A stretch of 64,000 nucleotides of DNA, taken from positions 9,114,001 to 9,178,000 of the forward strand of contig NC_079889.1 of assembly GCF_029227915.1 (NCBI RefSeq), given 5' to 3'. Position 1 is the stretch's first letter. Every line of letters starts with the position of its first letter. The notes under the pieces are model-generated. The model did not search any database, was not told where the DNA came from, and was given only the letters and a program-made list of their open reading frames with translations. Below, one piece after another: positions 11,927 through 22,703 of this stretch. This stretch comes from Hydractinia symbiolongicarpus (taxonomy: Eukaryota; Cnidaria; Hydrozoa; Anthoathecata; Hydractiniidae). The position numbers were made by a program, and so were the translations under genes.

Positions 11927-13463
11927 CTAGTCGTTATTCCGTGGAAGATTCACGGGGTCACTCGTCCTTTATATATCGCATTTCGTATTTCCGTAACAAA
12001 AAGACAAACAGACAAAAAACGGACGAAACGCCGGGGTAAGCCACAAGTCAGACGTGAGCCGGCAGTGAACACTCCTTGGAGCGCCTAATGACAGCCGTAA
12101 ACTGCGCCACAAGATCAGGTGGAACGCACAGGTATGCAGTATGTTATAAATCAAGTAAAGCGCATACACCATTATAGTGTTGCGACTGAAACGTATTTTT
12201 CAAAAAATAACTTTCCCGCAACAAAAGCTGAATTAAAACAGAGTTTACAACCGTTGTTACTCCACCATAGCAAAACAATCAGTCAATATTATTTTATTTT
12301 GTGAAATAATTTTTTTTAAAAGTTCAAAAATTGATCGGGATACCGGGTGGAGCGCTTAGTACAGTTAAACAGGGTTGTACAGACATCTAAGGGTAATACC
12401 TTTTTAAACTTTTTCGCAGATTCTGTTTATTAAAAGCACTATAAACAGTCCATTGCCACAGGGCTGAGCGGTTAGTCCAGGTAAAGTGTTGCACATCCGT
12501 ACAGGGGTGATTACCGAGAAAGTTTAAAAAGTAATTGTTACAGTGGGCACATTGCACATGCGCATAGGTGTAACAGCCTTTTTTAAAAAAACAGTCTGTT
12601 GTTAACACTGGGCTAAGTGTTTAGTACAGGTAAACATAGTTTAACAGGCGTATAGGCGTATTACCCTTTTCCAAAATTCTTCATTGCAACTTCGGTGTAA
12701 ATAAAACACAGGGAACAGCCTGTCGTTACCCTTCCAGCCAAAACAATCGCTCAACCATTTCATTTGAAGAAAAAGTTTGCAGAAAAATAATAAAAGATGT
12801 AGCTACCTAGCTAACTGCATTTAGCATAAGAAATTATTGCTCAAGATTATTATTGTAGCCAAACTGCATTTTTATACTTTCATTGTTTAGCTAAAGATAT
12901 AGCTAAGGAAGTAGCTAAATAGCAGGAGACTCAACATTAAAATAAATGTTGGCTAGGATAAAAACCTCTTATACTATATGGAAAAGTAATAAGTAAGGCT
13001 CTAGCTAGCTAGCTAGCTGGCCTTCACAATCTTCGTTCCTAGCCAAAAACCCAAAAAATGGTGCGTTTAAGATTTGTACATGGCTAAAAAACGTGACAAT
13101 AAATTTATCTTAGCATGTAAAAACATATAGAAGAAAGCGTTACAAAAATGGAATTATCAGAAAGAAAAAATAAAGCAAACAGTTAAGAAACTTTTTTTTC
13201 TCCAGCAATGAGTTGGTTCAATCTGCTTGCCAAATGTCGGACCGATAACGTAAAAATGGTTGCTTAGAAATATAAAGAGCTTTAGTTTTTGATTGGTCAT
13301 TTATATAAAACTCCGCTTCTGATTGGAGCAGCGGTAACCTGTCCCTGTGCAAGCGGGGGGCCGACAGGTTTTCGTCCCTGCGCTAACGGGCAAGTATTTC
13401 GTGCGTGGTTAACACAAGTCGCTTTTGACGCACGAACAGGCAGACGACGGCTATTATTATAGA
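11927..13463 (-). mobile_element. Helitron-like partial unit plus diverged copy C
   Basis: 11927 to about 12,023 is a short unit with CTAG and a worn hairpin. About 12,024-13,463 is a clearly older relative of copies A and B lacking a clean 3' end. Its 5' end (CTCTATAATAATAGCCG on the - strand) meets Penelope-like sequence at 13,464. Confidence 0.7.
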
Positions 13464-13464
13464 G

Positions 13465-14000
13465 TTGAAATGACGGAACGTTATTTTTCAACGGTTTATT
13501 TACCTTGGCAAGACCATACCTAATGCCTGAATTAGTAACGGTTGGGCTATGCTTTTTGTACAACGCGACCCATATAAAATCTTTCTTCTTCATATTTATA
13601 AGTGACTCGTTCCATCGATTTTCCATGTTGATTATATATTTTAGTTCTTTACCCGGTGGAATCTCTACGTGCTCAAATTTCGTGGTGTCAGACAGGAGTT
13701 TTTCGATTGCTTTGTTTTATGTACTTTTATCCAGAATGACAACAGAATTGCCTTTGTCAGCTTTTTTAATTACAATATCTTCACTTGCTTTCAGATTCTT
13801 CAAAGCATTGATTTCATTTTTTGAAAGGTTTTTGGTTTTACATTCATGTTGTAACCTCTGTATGATGATAATGCAGCATCTTGAAGTCTCGCTTTGGTGC
13901 ATTTTAATTCCTCCAATGACAAGTTTTTAGCCTTTATGTCTCTCATCAGCAAATGGTAAAAGAAAACTAGAATAATTTCAAATGACTAGGCGGGATGTGA
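13465..14000 (-). pseudogene. Penelope-like element reverse transcriptase fragment, decayed
   Basis: In several - strand frames: KAKNLSLEELKCTKARLQDA (about 13,935-13,870), NLSKNEINALKNLKASEDIV then KKADKGNSVVILDK (about 13,830-13,730), and KYIINMENRWNES followed by SGIRYGLAKVNKP (about 13,640-13,500). These are the N-terminal and first RT blocks of Penelope-like elements; the last is the GLPKIHKP-type motif. Frameshifts separate the blocks. The element is cut at 13,464 by Helitron-like DNA. Confidence 0.85.
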
Positions 14001-15453
14001 AGTTCAGTCGTTTACAAAGTAACGGCTTTTTAGTGCCTGACAACACATACGAAATAGGTTAGAGATGACTTTTTATGATCCTGGCTGCAATCTTGCTGAC
14101 CTTTGTTAATCAATTTTTTAATTTTCGTCTTTTGTATTCTGTTATTACCGGGTAAAGACCTAAATTATAGAGAAGCGTTATTCAAGTTTGAAAGTACATA
14201 GAACAAAGCAATCGAAAAACTCCGGTGTGACAAAAAGGTTATTTTTATTTACGACAGCAGTAACAGTGATTCGTGAACTATACTGTAACAAACAACTTTT
14301 TAAGAGTTTTTTACTTGATGTCATTTCGGATAATTAATATTTTTAAGCATTGTTTATGACTATCGTTTTATTACATTATTATTTTATATTTTACACAATG
14401 CTCTACCTAGCATGTTTTCTATATAATATATAACATTAATACAGCATATATAACATTAATACAGCAAAATAAATGCCCCGGAAACCCTAGCAAAAAAAAT
14501 ATATCCTTTGAATTTATGTATGGACTTCATTTTCATTAAGTCTAAAATCAATATTTTTTTTGTTTGTTGTTTTTTTGTTCTTATTTGCAGTTCTTGTGGG
14601 TTTGGCGTCCTTAAAAATTGTTTTTTAAGTCATATTAAAAAGGAATCTTTTCGATTCCAATCTACACCAAATAAACAGCGTTAAAAAAGCCACTGTCAAA
14701 ATATATGTACCAAGCAATAAATTATCGAAAACTGGAAACTTACCGAATTTTAGCTAAGCGTTATCATTGCAGACATGATTTTCAGTTTATGGTGCCTCTC
14801 TTCCCCCAGGGCTCCACTGCTTCTCTATACCCGACCTGCATAGAGTTAATGTAATATAATGTTATAGACCTATTTTAAGATTTTTAACGGAAAAATCTTG
14901 CCTTTCGCGTTGTGCTACTTGATTTCGTGTAAACATTAAATTTATGCAGCCTCAAAGTAGCAGAAAAATCAAATCATACAAGTAGAACTTCAGGTGCATC
15001 AATTTCGAAGCTGTACTTAAAGTTTGTCATGGCAGACCTATGCGTAAAGTTCATTAAACAGGTGATCTTTCAATGATGACAGATTTATACAGTTCGTGTT
15101 ATTGTTGATATTTACTTCACAGTGTGTGTACCGGAAGTAACTGTCAATGTCGGTAGCTAAAAGGATTTAATTTTCCTTTTTTGCAAAAATATGTGAAGTT
15201 CTATTGCAAAAGCTGTATTGCTATTTACGAAAGCGTAGGTTTAAAGGAGAAGTAACGAAAAGAACTACATATATGTTTTTATGTGATAAACACATTCTTT
15301 TATATAACGAAAACAATATGGCATAAAAATTTTAAAATTTTAGAATTTTTTATTTTCAAATTTCGTTTTAAAAGAGCCATAATTACATTAACAGTCGCCG
15401 CCGTTATCGAACGAACGCCAACTTGATTCGCACAAATTAAGATTTGTAATACA
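14000..15453. other. Intergenic, no gene seen
   Basis: AT-rich DNA. A short direct duplication of TATATAACATTAATACAGCA lies at about 14,425-14,466. No supported gene or complete element. Confidence 0.5.
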
Positions 15454-15621
15454 ATGGATGCAGTTTCACTCCACATCTTTCACGAACCAGAATATACTAA
15501 GGATAAATTAAAAAAAGAACCCTGTATGTCCGATTGTGTTGTTGTCCCAAACTTTCACGATTGTAAATTTGACAATAAATTCGAAAAGTTGCGTGAAGAA
15601 TTTTTTGACATTGTGTATTAG
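15454..15621 (+). CDS. Small hypothetical ORF, 55 aa
   Basis: ATG to TAG with charged, protein-like composition and three cysteines (begins MDAVSLHIFHEPEY, ends REEFFDIVY). The flanking DNA just upstream is locally GC-richer. No family recognised and no splice structure seen. May be a chance frame. Confidence 0.25.
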   Translation: MDAVSLHIFHEPEYTKDKLKKEPCMSDCVVVPNFHDCKFDNKFEKLREEFFDIVY

Positions 15622-15826
15622 CTAGATTTTAGAAACTATGTTCTTCAACGTCGTATAGCTACAAAATAATTTCCAAGAATTTAATGACATATACAAAAAA
15701 AATTATGATTTTGTTTGTTTTGTTTTTGCAAAATCACTTCCAGCGATTTTTGGAAACTCATTTCATTGTGTATAATCTACCGTGGCCCATAAGTGGCATC
15801 CATAAAAAGCAAGTTATTGTTATAAT

Positions 15827-16190
15827 AACACGCAAAAATGCGTGTTATTATTAACCCGCAAAAATGCGAGTTATTATTAACACGCAAAAATGCGTGTTAT
15901 TATATAGACGCAAAAATGCAAGTTACTATTAACATGCAAAAATGTGTGTTATTATTAACACGCAAATATGTGACTTAACAAATAATATAATACGCAAAAA
16001 TGCGAGTTAACAATTAACACACAAAAATTTGACTTGAAAATATTATGCGCAAAAAGGATAGGAGTTATTAAACACAAATATGCGTCTTAACAAGTAACAT
16101 GCAAAGTGCGAGTTAACAAATAACAAGCAAAAATGCTACTAACGAATAATGTTAATACGCAGAAATGCGACTTAACAAAAAAAATGCGTG
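15827..16190. repeat. Array of hairpin units (ACGCAAAAATGCGT type)
   Basis: Units of about 26 bases, best preserved at the left as AACACGCAAAAATGCGTGTT: an 8-base stem with an A-rich loop plus an ATTATT spacer. Units decay to the right but keep the CGCAAAAATGCG core. About a dozen can be counted. Confidence 0.8.
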
Positions 16191-16199
16191 AAAATTTAC

Positions 16200-18154
16200 A
16201 TTGCATCTGTTAAAATGAAGCATTTGCGAATAGCAACACTTTTTTTCGACTCTTTTTTCGACCATTTTTTTTTCCCGATTTATCCCCCTTGTTGCCGACT
16301 GATATAATTTTTATGCAATTATTCTTTATTAGTGACTAAATTCAAAAATTTACTCGGCAAAAAGTGACTAAATTCAAAAATTTAGGCGGCAAAAAGTGAC
16401 TAAATTTTGTCCAAGTGACTAATATTTTTGTCGACTAATTTTTTTGCCGACTTTTTTTTACCGATAAGGTAAGCGCATGTAGAAAAAAGAGATATGGAAT
16501 ACAATGTTTGTTTCACTAAAAATGCGAGAATTTTTTCTGCTTCTTTAATTTTGTTTCGGATATAGTTTTTGTAGTTACGGATATATGAATTCTTGCAGGA
16601 TATTATATAATATGTACACGGAAATTCAATCCCTTCTCCAGGGACGTAAGTGCCTTTCACCAGTGATGACTCCTTTCATTCATAAAATTCGCCACTCATT
16701 CATCATTGGATACAAAAGATGTTGTGTACGAACAAAGTTTGTTCTGATAATTGTTCTAGCGATTTAAAAACTGATGAAGATTAAGGAATATAAAATGTAC
16801 ACAATGATACACAAAAAGGAATATAATTATCGAAAAAATATTATTAAAATTTTCTTTTCTTCTTTTCCCCGCACTTTTTTATATTCGTTTATAAGTGCAA
16901 CCGTGGGTAAGCGCACCCTCAGAAAAACGCATCAAAATCTTGCTATCACCACTGATAAGCGCTTCGCTTGATTTCGGCATTTTATGATAAATTAAATTCA
17001 GATTGTTCTTTATATTGTATCGCGTATGTATACACAAATATTAAATCAATTTAAGAATTGAATAATTATTGACCTGAAATATTTGCGTATATTTTTTTCA
17101 AAAATATTCCTAGAAATATTATTTTTCAAAAATTGATTTACAAAATTGTTCCGTCTATTCAGGGATTTACAAACGTCTGCAAATTTTAAAAAGAACCATA
17201 AATTCATGGATTGCTCATGCGAAGTTAATAATTGATGATTTCTTTATTCTTCTACCAGGAACAGGATTTGGAATTTGTTTTATTGTCTGGCTAGCTTGCT
17301 TAGCTAATGGTTCTAAAACCCGTTTTCAATAAACATCGAGACATATCTCGTTCGTCTGTTCTTGTTAGCTGTGGTACACACGACTTTTAGTTTCTAAACT
17401 TCAGGGGTTTAATTAAAGATATGCATGCCTCGGACGGGATTAGTAAAATTGACGGTTGATCGGCCATTTTAAAAGTTGCATATAGCTCAGGTTAGAAAAG
17501 ATTTTTTTGTATCTCTTTGTCTTGTGTTTTTTTCTATGCTTCTATCTGCGAATAAATATAAAATCACATTTTTAGCCATGTAAATCTTAGACAAATAAAT
17601 GACGTATAGCAGGCCAGCTAGCTAGCTATTTTGTGCTTTTCTTCCAAGTTTTCCATTTACTTCGGTAATGTGCTTTTTGTGCTAGCCATATTTATTATTT
17701 CTTCTTGTGTTATCTTTACCAACAATAAAGCTAATCACAAAGACAAGTTGGTAGAAGGTATAGATTTTGTAATAGAAAACTAATCTCGGATCCTGGTTAA
17801 AATGCTTGAACAATGTTGTTTCACTGCAGTTGAATATTACGGTCAAGTTCTTATAAATTCACAAATTTAAATAATTACATAATTTAAATAATTAATAATT
17901 ACAATCATACAGTATTCAAAATTTCCTGTCTTATATAATTTTTGCTGATATATCCTAATATGCCACTCATTTCTTAACAATTTCTTGTTGTCTCTTTAAA
18001 ATTTGATTATGTAAACTCGGGTCCCAGAATTGTAGTTAGTCAATTGTGAAGATATTCTGATAACCTTTCATTATTTGACATTTCCTGCAAATTTTAGCTA
18101 TGACACTCTGTTTAACAATTGTTTTTCCTTACATATAATTTAATGTGTTAGCTA
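16200..18154. other. Repeat-derived and intergenic DNA
   Basis: 16,320-16,460 holds two to four copies of AGTGACTAAATTCAAAAATT with GGCAAAAA spacers. 17,250-17,330 has a good acceptor (TTCTACCAG), a short hydrophobic frame and AATAAA, but no upstream exon. No gene is supported. Confidence 0.45.
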
Positions 18155-18351
18155 CTCAAGTAAAGAAGAAAACATTTTATCCCAGTATTATAGATGAGTT
18201 TCAATGTTCACGTTATGACGGGACACCGACGTATAAAGATCTGAAAAATGCTGCTTATATAGGCGAAGAAGTAGGAAATTTGCTAGGCCATCTTTTCGCT
18301 GATGTGTGTTGTAAATCAAACAACGCGCAAAAACTAAATTTTAATTTTTAG
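18155..18351 (+). CDS. Candidate terminal exon of an unknown gene
   Basis: Opens after a good acceptor (long pyrimidine-rich run, then GTGTTAG) and reads 65 codons to TAG. The composition is protein-like (FYPSIIDEFQCSRYDG, then YIGEEVGNLLGHLF). AATAAA follows at 18463, about 110 bases past the stop. Upstream exons were not identified. The protein is not recognised. Confidence 0.35.
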
Positions 18352-18462
18352 ATCCACTCAAAAATAAGTTTTGTAATAGGCTGGTCTACCACTTACTGCA
18401 TGCATTATCTTGCCTCTCGATTTGTGTAAAAGATCTAGGGAATATATACAACACCACATCCT

Positions 18463-18468
18463 AATAAA
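18463..18468 (+). terminator. Candidate polyadenylation signal
   Basis: AATAAA about 110 bases after the stop of the candidate terminal exon at 18,155-18,351. Confidence 0.3.
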
Positions 18469-18689
18469 ATCATTCTTTAAGAAAATTGATCAGTCTCGCT
18501 GTAACAACATATTCAATCAACATACAATACCTTGCATACCTAGCTAGTTAGTACTGTATAGTCAAGTCTTCACTGTTCATTGTTATTGAAAGATAGTAAA
18601 GGAAACTATGCAAGGGTGCAAAGAGGTATTTAAAGTGACGCTTAAGACCCTTTTAGCACAGTTTTATAACCCGTTGTTACCCCGACATA

Positions 18690-18990
18690 GCAAAAAAAAA
18701 TAGTCAATATTATTTTTTTTGCAGAATAAGTTGCAATAAACGTTAACAAATTAATCATGACACAGGATACACTCTGTTTAAATGCTGGGTTAAGCCACAA
18801 GTAACTGTGTTACCCTGCGTTCAACACCAGAATGAGTGATTAATAAGGACCGTCAGCTGTGCCACACATTCAGGTAAAGCACTTTAGTACAGTATAGTAT
18901 GCCACAGAAAGCAAATAGGACAGTTTTACTGACATTTTTCCTACTTTGTTTTGACCGCTTGCACGTAGTATACCAATCAAAACGCTTGAT
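18690..18990. mobile_element. Rearranged fragment related to Helitron-like copies A-C
   Basis: Shares GGGTTAAGCCACAAGTAA, GCACTTTAGTACAG and other words with copies A-C. It ends in an inverted piece of the same element (compare TTTGTTTTGACCGCTTGC with the GCGGTCAAAACAAAG word of copy A). Old, rearranged copy. Confidence 0.65.
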
Positions 18991-19205
18991 TTCTTGAAAA
19001 ACCAAAACTATGCTAGCCAGCTACATCAACATAAAATAAATATAGCTACTTCTACTTTGAACTATTATTTAAAAACAAATGTGCCTTTGGAGCTCTGGCA
19101 TGGTACTCGGTGACTTAAAAACTCCAAATAAATATTGTCAAGATGTGAGCATGGTCATCATCAGACAGCAGAAATGGATTTCTGTTCTTTAATTGTAAAT
19201 CCAAT

Positions 19206-19394
19206 ATGAAAAAATTGTTCAAAACTTTTTTTCTTCCACTTGTGCTACTCATGGCATTTATTTCATTTTCTTCAGTTCCAAGTCATGATTCCTTAGCTTC
19301 CACCTGCGAAGCTCAGTTGTGTCGCTTTCACAATACAACAGATAACGTCGTGAAGCCCTGCGTAACTTCGAAGAAATATTGTCCTGCCTTATGA
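19206..19394 (+). CDS. Small secreted cysteine-containing peptide, 62 aa
   Basis: Complete single-exon frame. Residues 1 to about 30 form a typical signal peptide: two lysines, then a strongly hydrophobic core (FFLPLVLLMAFISF). The short mature part has four cysteines in the pattern C-x4-C-x12-C-x6-C, enough for two disulphides, and one N-glycosylation-like NTT. A candidate AATAAA lies about 150 bases downstream. I do not recognise the family. It sits in repeat-rich DNA between a Helitron-like fragment and a Penelope fragment, and no intron is visible. Expression is unproven. Confidence 0.4.
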   Translation: MKKLFKTFFLPLVLLMAFISFSSVPSHDSLASTCEAQLCRFHNTTDNVVKPCVTSKKYCPAL

Positions 19395-19966
19395 TTTTAT
19401 GCCATATTTTAGCCCTCGAGTGCCACTCGCCGTATATATGGGAAAAAATTGTCTTTAACAGACAATCTTTAGAGAATTTGTTTTTTTCTTTCAGAGAGCA
19501 TAATTCGTAGAATTGCAGGTATCAATTGTGTATATATAACAATAAAAAGTACAGTCCAATTTCAGTGTATCGGAGAGTTAGTTCTTTCTTTAGAAAAAAT
19601 ATAACTAGCCTGCATACTTAAAACTTGATAGCCTGAATCATCAAAATTTTGGGCAAAGATTTTACAACTTATTGTTTGATTTATTTACAAGTTACTTACA
19701 ACCATAAAATAAAAGTAAAATATTGTTTACAGAAAACTCATTGTTTTGACACAGTTAGCTAGCTGCTCTTTACAACCACCTTTACCTCCGTTTTACAAAT
19801 CCACTGAAAACAAGATTGACTACGCAAGTGACTTGTGTTTTGGATGTAAACGTTATATAGCAATTAGCAGACGAATGGAGGATCACAACATAAGCATTAT
19901 AATATAAGACTTATCATTTTGTAAAAAATGCATTTGCTAAAATATGAACAAAGCTAATATTAATTA

Positions 19967-20082
19967 CTAGTCGTTAGCCCGTGGAAAAATCCACGGGTTA
20001 GCTCGTCCTGTTTATACTTGCGCAGCTAAGCTACCATTTTGCGTGACAGACGGACAGACGTATACGGGTTTTATAATATAGA
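19967..20082 (-). mobile_element. Solo Helitron-like short element
   Basis: CTAG at 19967, then the CCCGTGGATTTTTCCACGGG hairpin (read on the - strand). The 5' end near 20082 reads TCTATATTATAAAACCC. It is the same family as unit 4 of the array but alone, so it shows the unit borders independently. Confidence 0.75.
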
Positions 20083-20249
20083 GTTATCGTAACCCATATA
20101 CCGTTAAAAGGGAGTTCGTATCAACGTTTTTAGATCAGGTAACAAACCCTGAGTACAAGGTTAAAAGAAATGCTTTTTTCTGTGCGAACATTTCGCTAGA
20201 AGTACATCCTTATAAGGGAAAAAGAACAACAACTCTTTTAGGTGAAATA

Positions 20250-20797
20250 TATTATTTAACGAAGTTTCGGCTGTACGACGGCGATTATCAAGCACTAAGA
20301 TTTTGAGTTTTGCCGGGTTTTCCAGTCATAGAGAAAACACCCACATTTTCGTTAGCTCTAACTTTCAAGTGTCGTACGTTTTTGCCGTAATAGATGGCGT
20401 TGCAGCCATTGCACTTAAAGCGATAAACGACGTTAGAACGCATGGCTTTTGATGAGCCGTCCATAAATCTGAAAAATTTGCGAATTCTGCAGCAAGATTT
20501 AAAAATAACCCTCAGCCTACAACGAGGAAAACTTTTATCAAAGGTATTGACTAAACGAGATCGTAGTTTAAGAAATAATTTATCTAAATAAGGTAGGACA
20601 ATAAGTAGCTTATGAACAGTAGTAACAACCTGTTTTACGTGAAACATTCTATTAAGAAATGACTTTATACACTGTGGATTAAGCTGGAAGGATAGCCATT
20701 CCTTAACAGTATATGCCTCAGATCACTCATTTTCAAATGGAATCTAGAAAAATTCGATACAATGTTAACAATTCTGAAAATCAGAGTCAAAACTAAA
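20250..20797 (-). pseudogene. Penelope-like element C-terminal part with GIY-YIG endonuclease, decayed
   Basis: Minus-strand frames read SRFHLKMSDLRHILLRNGYP, a linker (SRLVNTFDKSFPRCRLRVIF), then VVYRFKCNGCNAIYYGKNVRHL. The last has the CxxC and the YYGK GIY-YIG-type core. Frameshifts break it. It continues at 21,524 beyond an inserted Harbinger element. It cannot be the same copy as 13,465-14,000 without rearrangement, because the order is wrong for the - strand. Confidence 0.85.
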
Positions 20798-21523
20798 GCC
20801 GGGGAAAACGATTCCAACATTCCATCCAACACACATCCAACACCCATGTTGGATAAATGTTGGAATCGTTTGAACGAAAGTAAAATTTATAAAAGAAGAA
20901 AAAATGACGTCAAAAGAAGAAAAAATAGTTGGATGAAGTTGGATGAAAGTTTGTTCGCCATCAAACTTTTCATCCAACTTTTGCCTCTTTTTCTAGCTCG
21001 ATTTTCCTGTTGGAATCGTTTGAACGCTTTTCGTCCAACATTTGTTGCAAGAAATCGTAGCGTTAATGCAAGTCGTTCATTTGATAGTATAGGACGATTT
21101 CCTCCATGTGCTTTCTTGGATGGAAATGAGATCGTCAATGTGACTCAAAACAATCTCAAAATCTTCCACGTTCATTCTAAACATCTGCTTGAACGACATC
21201 TGATCCTCCACTATCAACTCCTTGACCAAAGTCTCTTTTGACCCACTCTCTTGTTTTACCCCTTCGAGGCTTTTCGTCATCAGAATCAGCGAATTCTGAT
21301 AAAATAATCGGAAGGAGCATGTCTTCTGCCGCCATGTTTAGTTTGAAACGAATGAGCAGAGCATAATGAATGAATGAACGACATGTTGGATAAAGCTAAT
21401 GTTGGATGTTACGATTAAACGCTTTTAAGGGCATCCAACATTCATCCAACATTTGTCCAACAATTGTCCAACAATTCATTTTTGATGTTGGATGGAATGT
21501 TGGAATCGTTTGCCCCGGCCTTA
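20798..21523 (-). mobile_element. PIF/Harbinger derivative inserted in the Penelope copy
   Basis: Inverted ends GCCGGGGAAAACGATTCCAA (left) and, inverted, GCCGGGGCAAACGATTCCAA (right). TAA and TTA lie outside the two ends, close to a Harbinger TWA target. Internal - strand frames encode only an N-terminal transposase part (FKQMFRMNVEDFEIVLSHID, then SNERLALTLRFLA). The DDE domain is missing. The inner GTTGGATG words form further inverted repeats. Confidence 0.8.
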
Positions 21524-21812
21524 AAACAGTTTTCTATTCATGAGGCAAAAAGCTACAAAAAATTGCTATAAATCTAGCTGCAGCATTGTTATATGAATTC
21601 TTTAAAAAGAAGAGAGAAAAATTTTCAATAAAAATGAAACAGAAAAGTTTTTTCTCACAGATACTAAGTAAAGTGTCTTTTGACTTGTTTAATCAACTTG
21701 TGTTGTGTTTACTTTGTTTTTATCAACTTGTGTTCAAATTTTTTAATATTTACATCATCCTATCAACATCGACCATACCCTATTCTAACGAACCTCATCG
21801 GATAAATTTGCA

Positions 21813-21991
21813 GTGTGTTTCAAATAAACGGTCTGCTAAAGAGGTGTTTATTAAACGGGCGTCTATTAGAATGGGCGTCAATTAAATGGGTAGTTTATCA
21901 CCGGGGGCGTTTATTAAATAAAATTATTGAAAGGGGCTGCGTTTAATCAAGAGGGCGTCAAATGAAAAGGGGCGTTTATTTGAAACACAAC
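21813..21991. mobile_element. Short inverted-repeat element with GGGCGTTTATT words
   Basis: Ends GTGTTTCAAATAAACG in inverted orientation. The inside is made of GGGCGTTTATTAAA-like words. Resembles the 2,499-2,816 element in style but has different ends. Confidence 0.6.
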
Positions 21992-22703
21992 GTAGGGTGT
22001 TTTTCTCAACTTATACAGGTTTTATAGATAAAACAAAAACATTATAGATATTATTATACTTTTTATTTTTCATATGTCAAATTATTTACAACATAAATTC
22101 CCTTTTTATTTGGTAAGGATTGAGTTAAATTAAGCAAAAACTTCATATTTATAACAAAACTTCCATAAATTACTTTTTAAATATACATTTACTAGCAACA
22201 TTGCTGTTAATTAAAAGTTAAAACAAGAAGCATAAACTTAGAACTTTCTTCTCAAAAAGAAAACCTAGCATATGCCCATTCTTCATCTCGAGAAAGCGGA
22301 AAGAGGCGATCAATCTTCAGATAAAAGTGTTTTACAACAAGACAACTAATGTGTAAAAGCCACCGTGAATAACGAAACGACTGAACGGAATTTTAAGTGA
22401 ATAAACTTAGATCAGTTTTTTTATTTGCTGCGTAGCGACAAAAGTTTTCGAAATGTATGCTAGTAATTTTAATTATTAAAAACTTTTTGTTGGATAAAAG
22501 GATTGGATTCTTACACAACGTCTAGTTGTGTAAGAATTTAAATTGTTTAAAAAGTATACGAGATGCAGTATTATTTTGCTGTTTTGCCTTCAACGTAGAA
22601 TTCGCGTGCGTGAATGATTTCAAGTTTGGTAGAAGTTTTAGGTTTAAAACTGCAAATAGAAGCTTCGTACCTTAGAATTAGAATAGGGAAAAATATTTGC
22701 ATC
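21992..22703. other. 3' flank of the Asn-rich gene
   Basis: AT-rich. The first several hundred bases past the stop are probably 3' UTR; AATAAA on the - strand is at 22,420-22,425. A small inverted repeat (TTACACAACG / CTAGTTGTGTAA) lies at about 22,513-22,535. Confidence 0.4.
22420..22425 (-). terminator. Candidate polyadenylation signal of the Asn-rich gene
   Basis: AATAAA on the - strand, about 280 bases beyond the stop at 22704. Confidence 0.4.
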
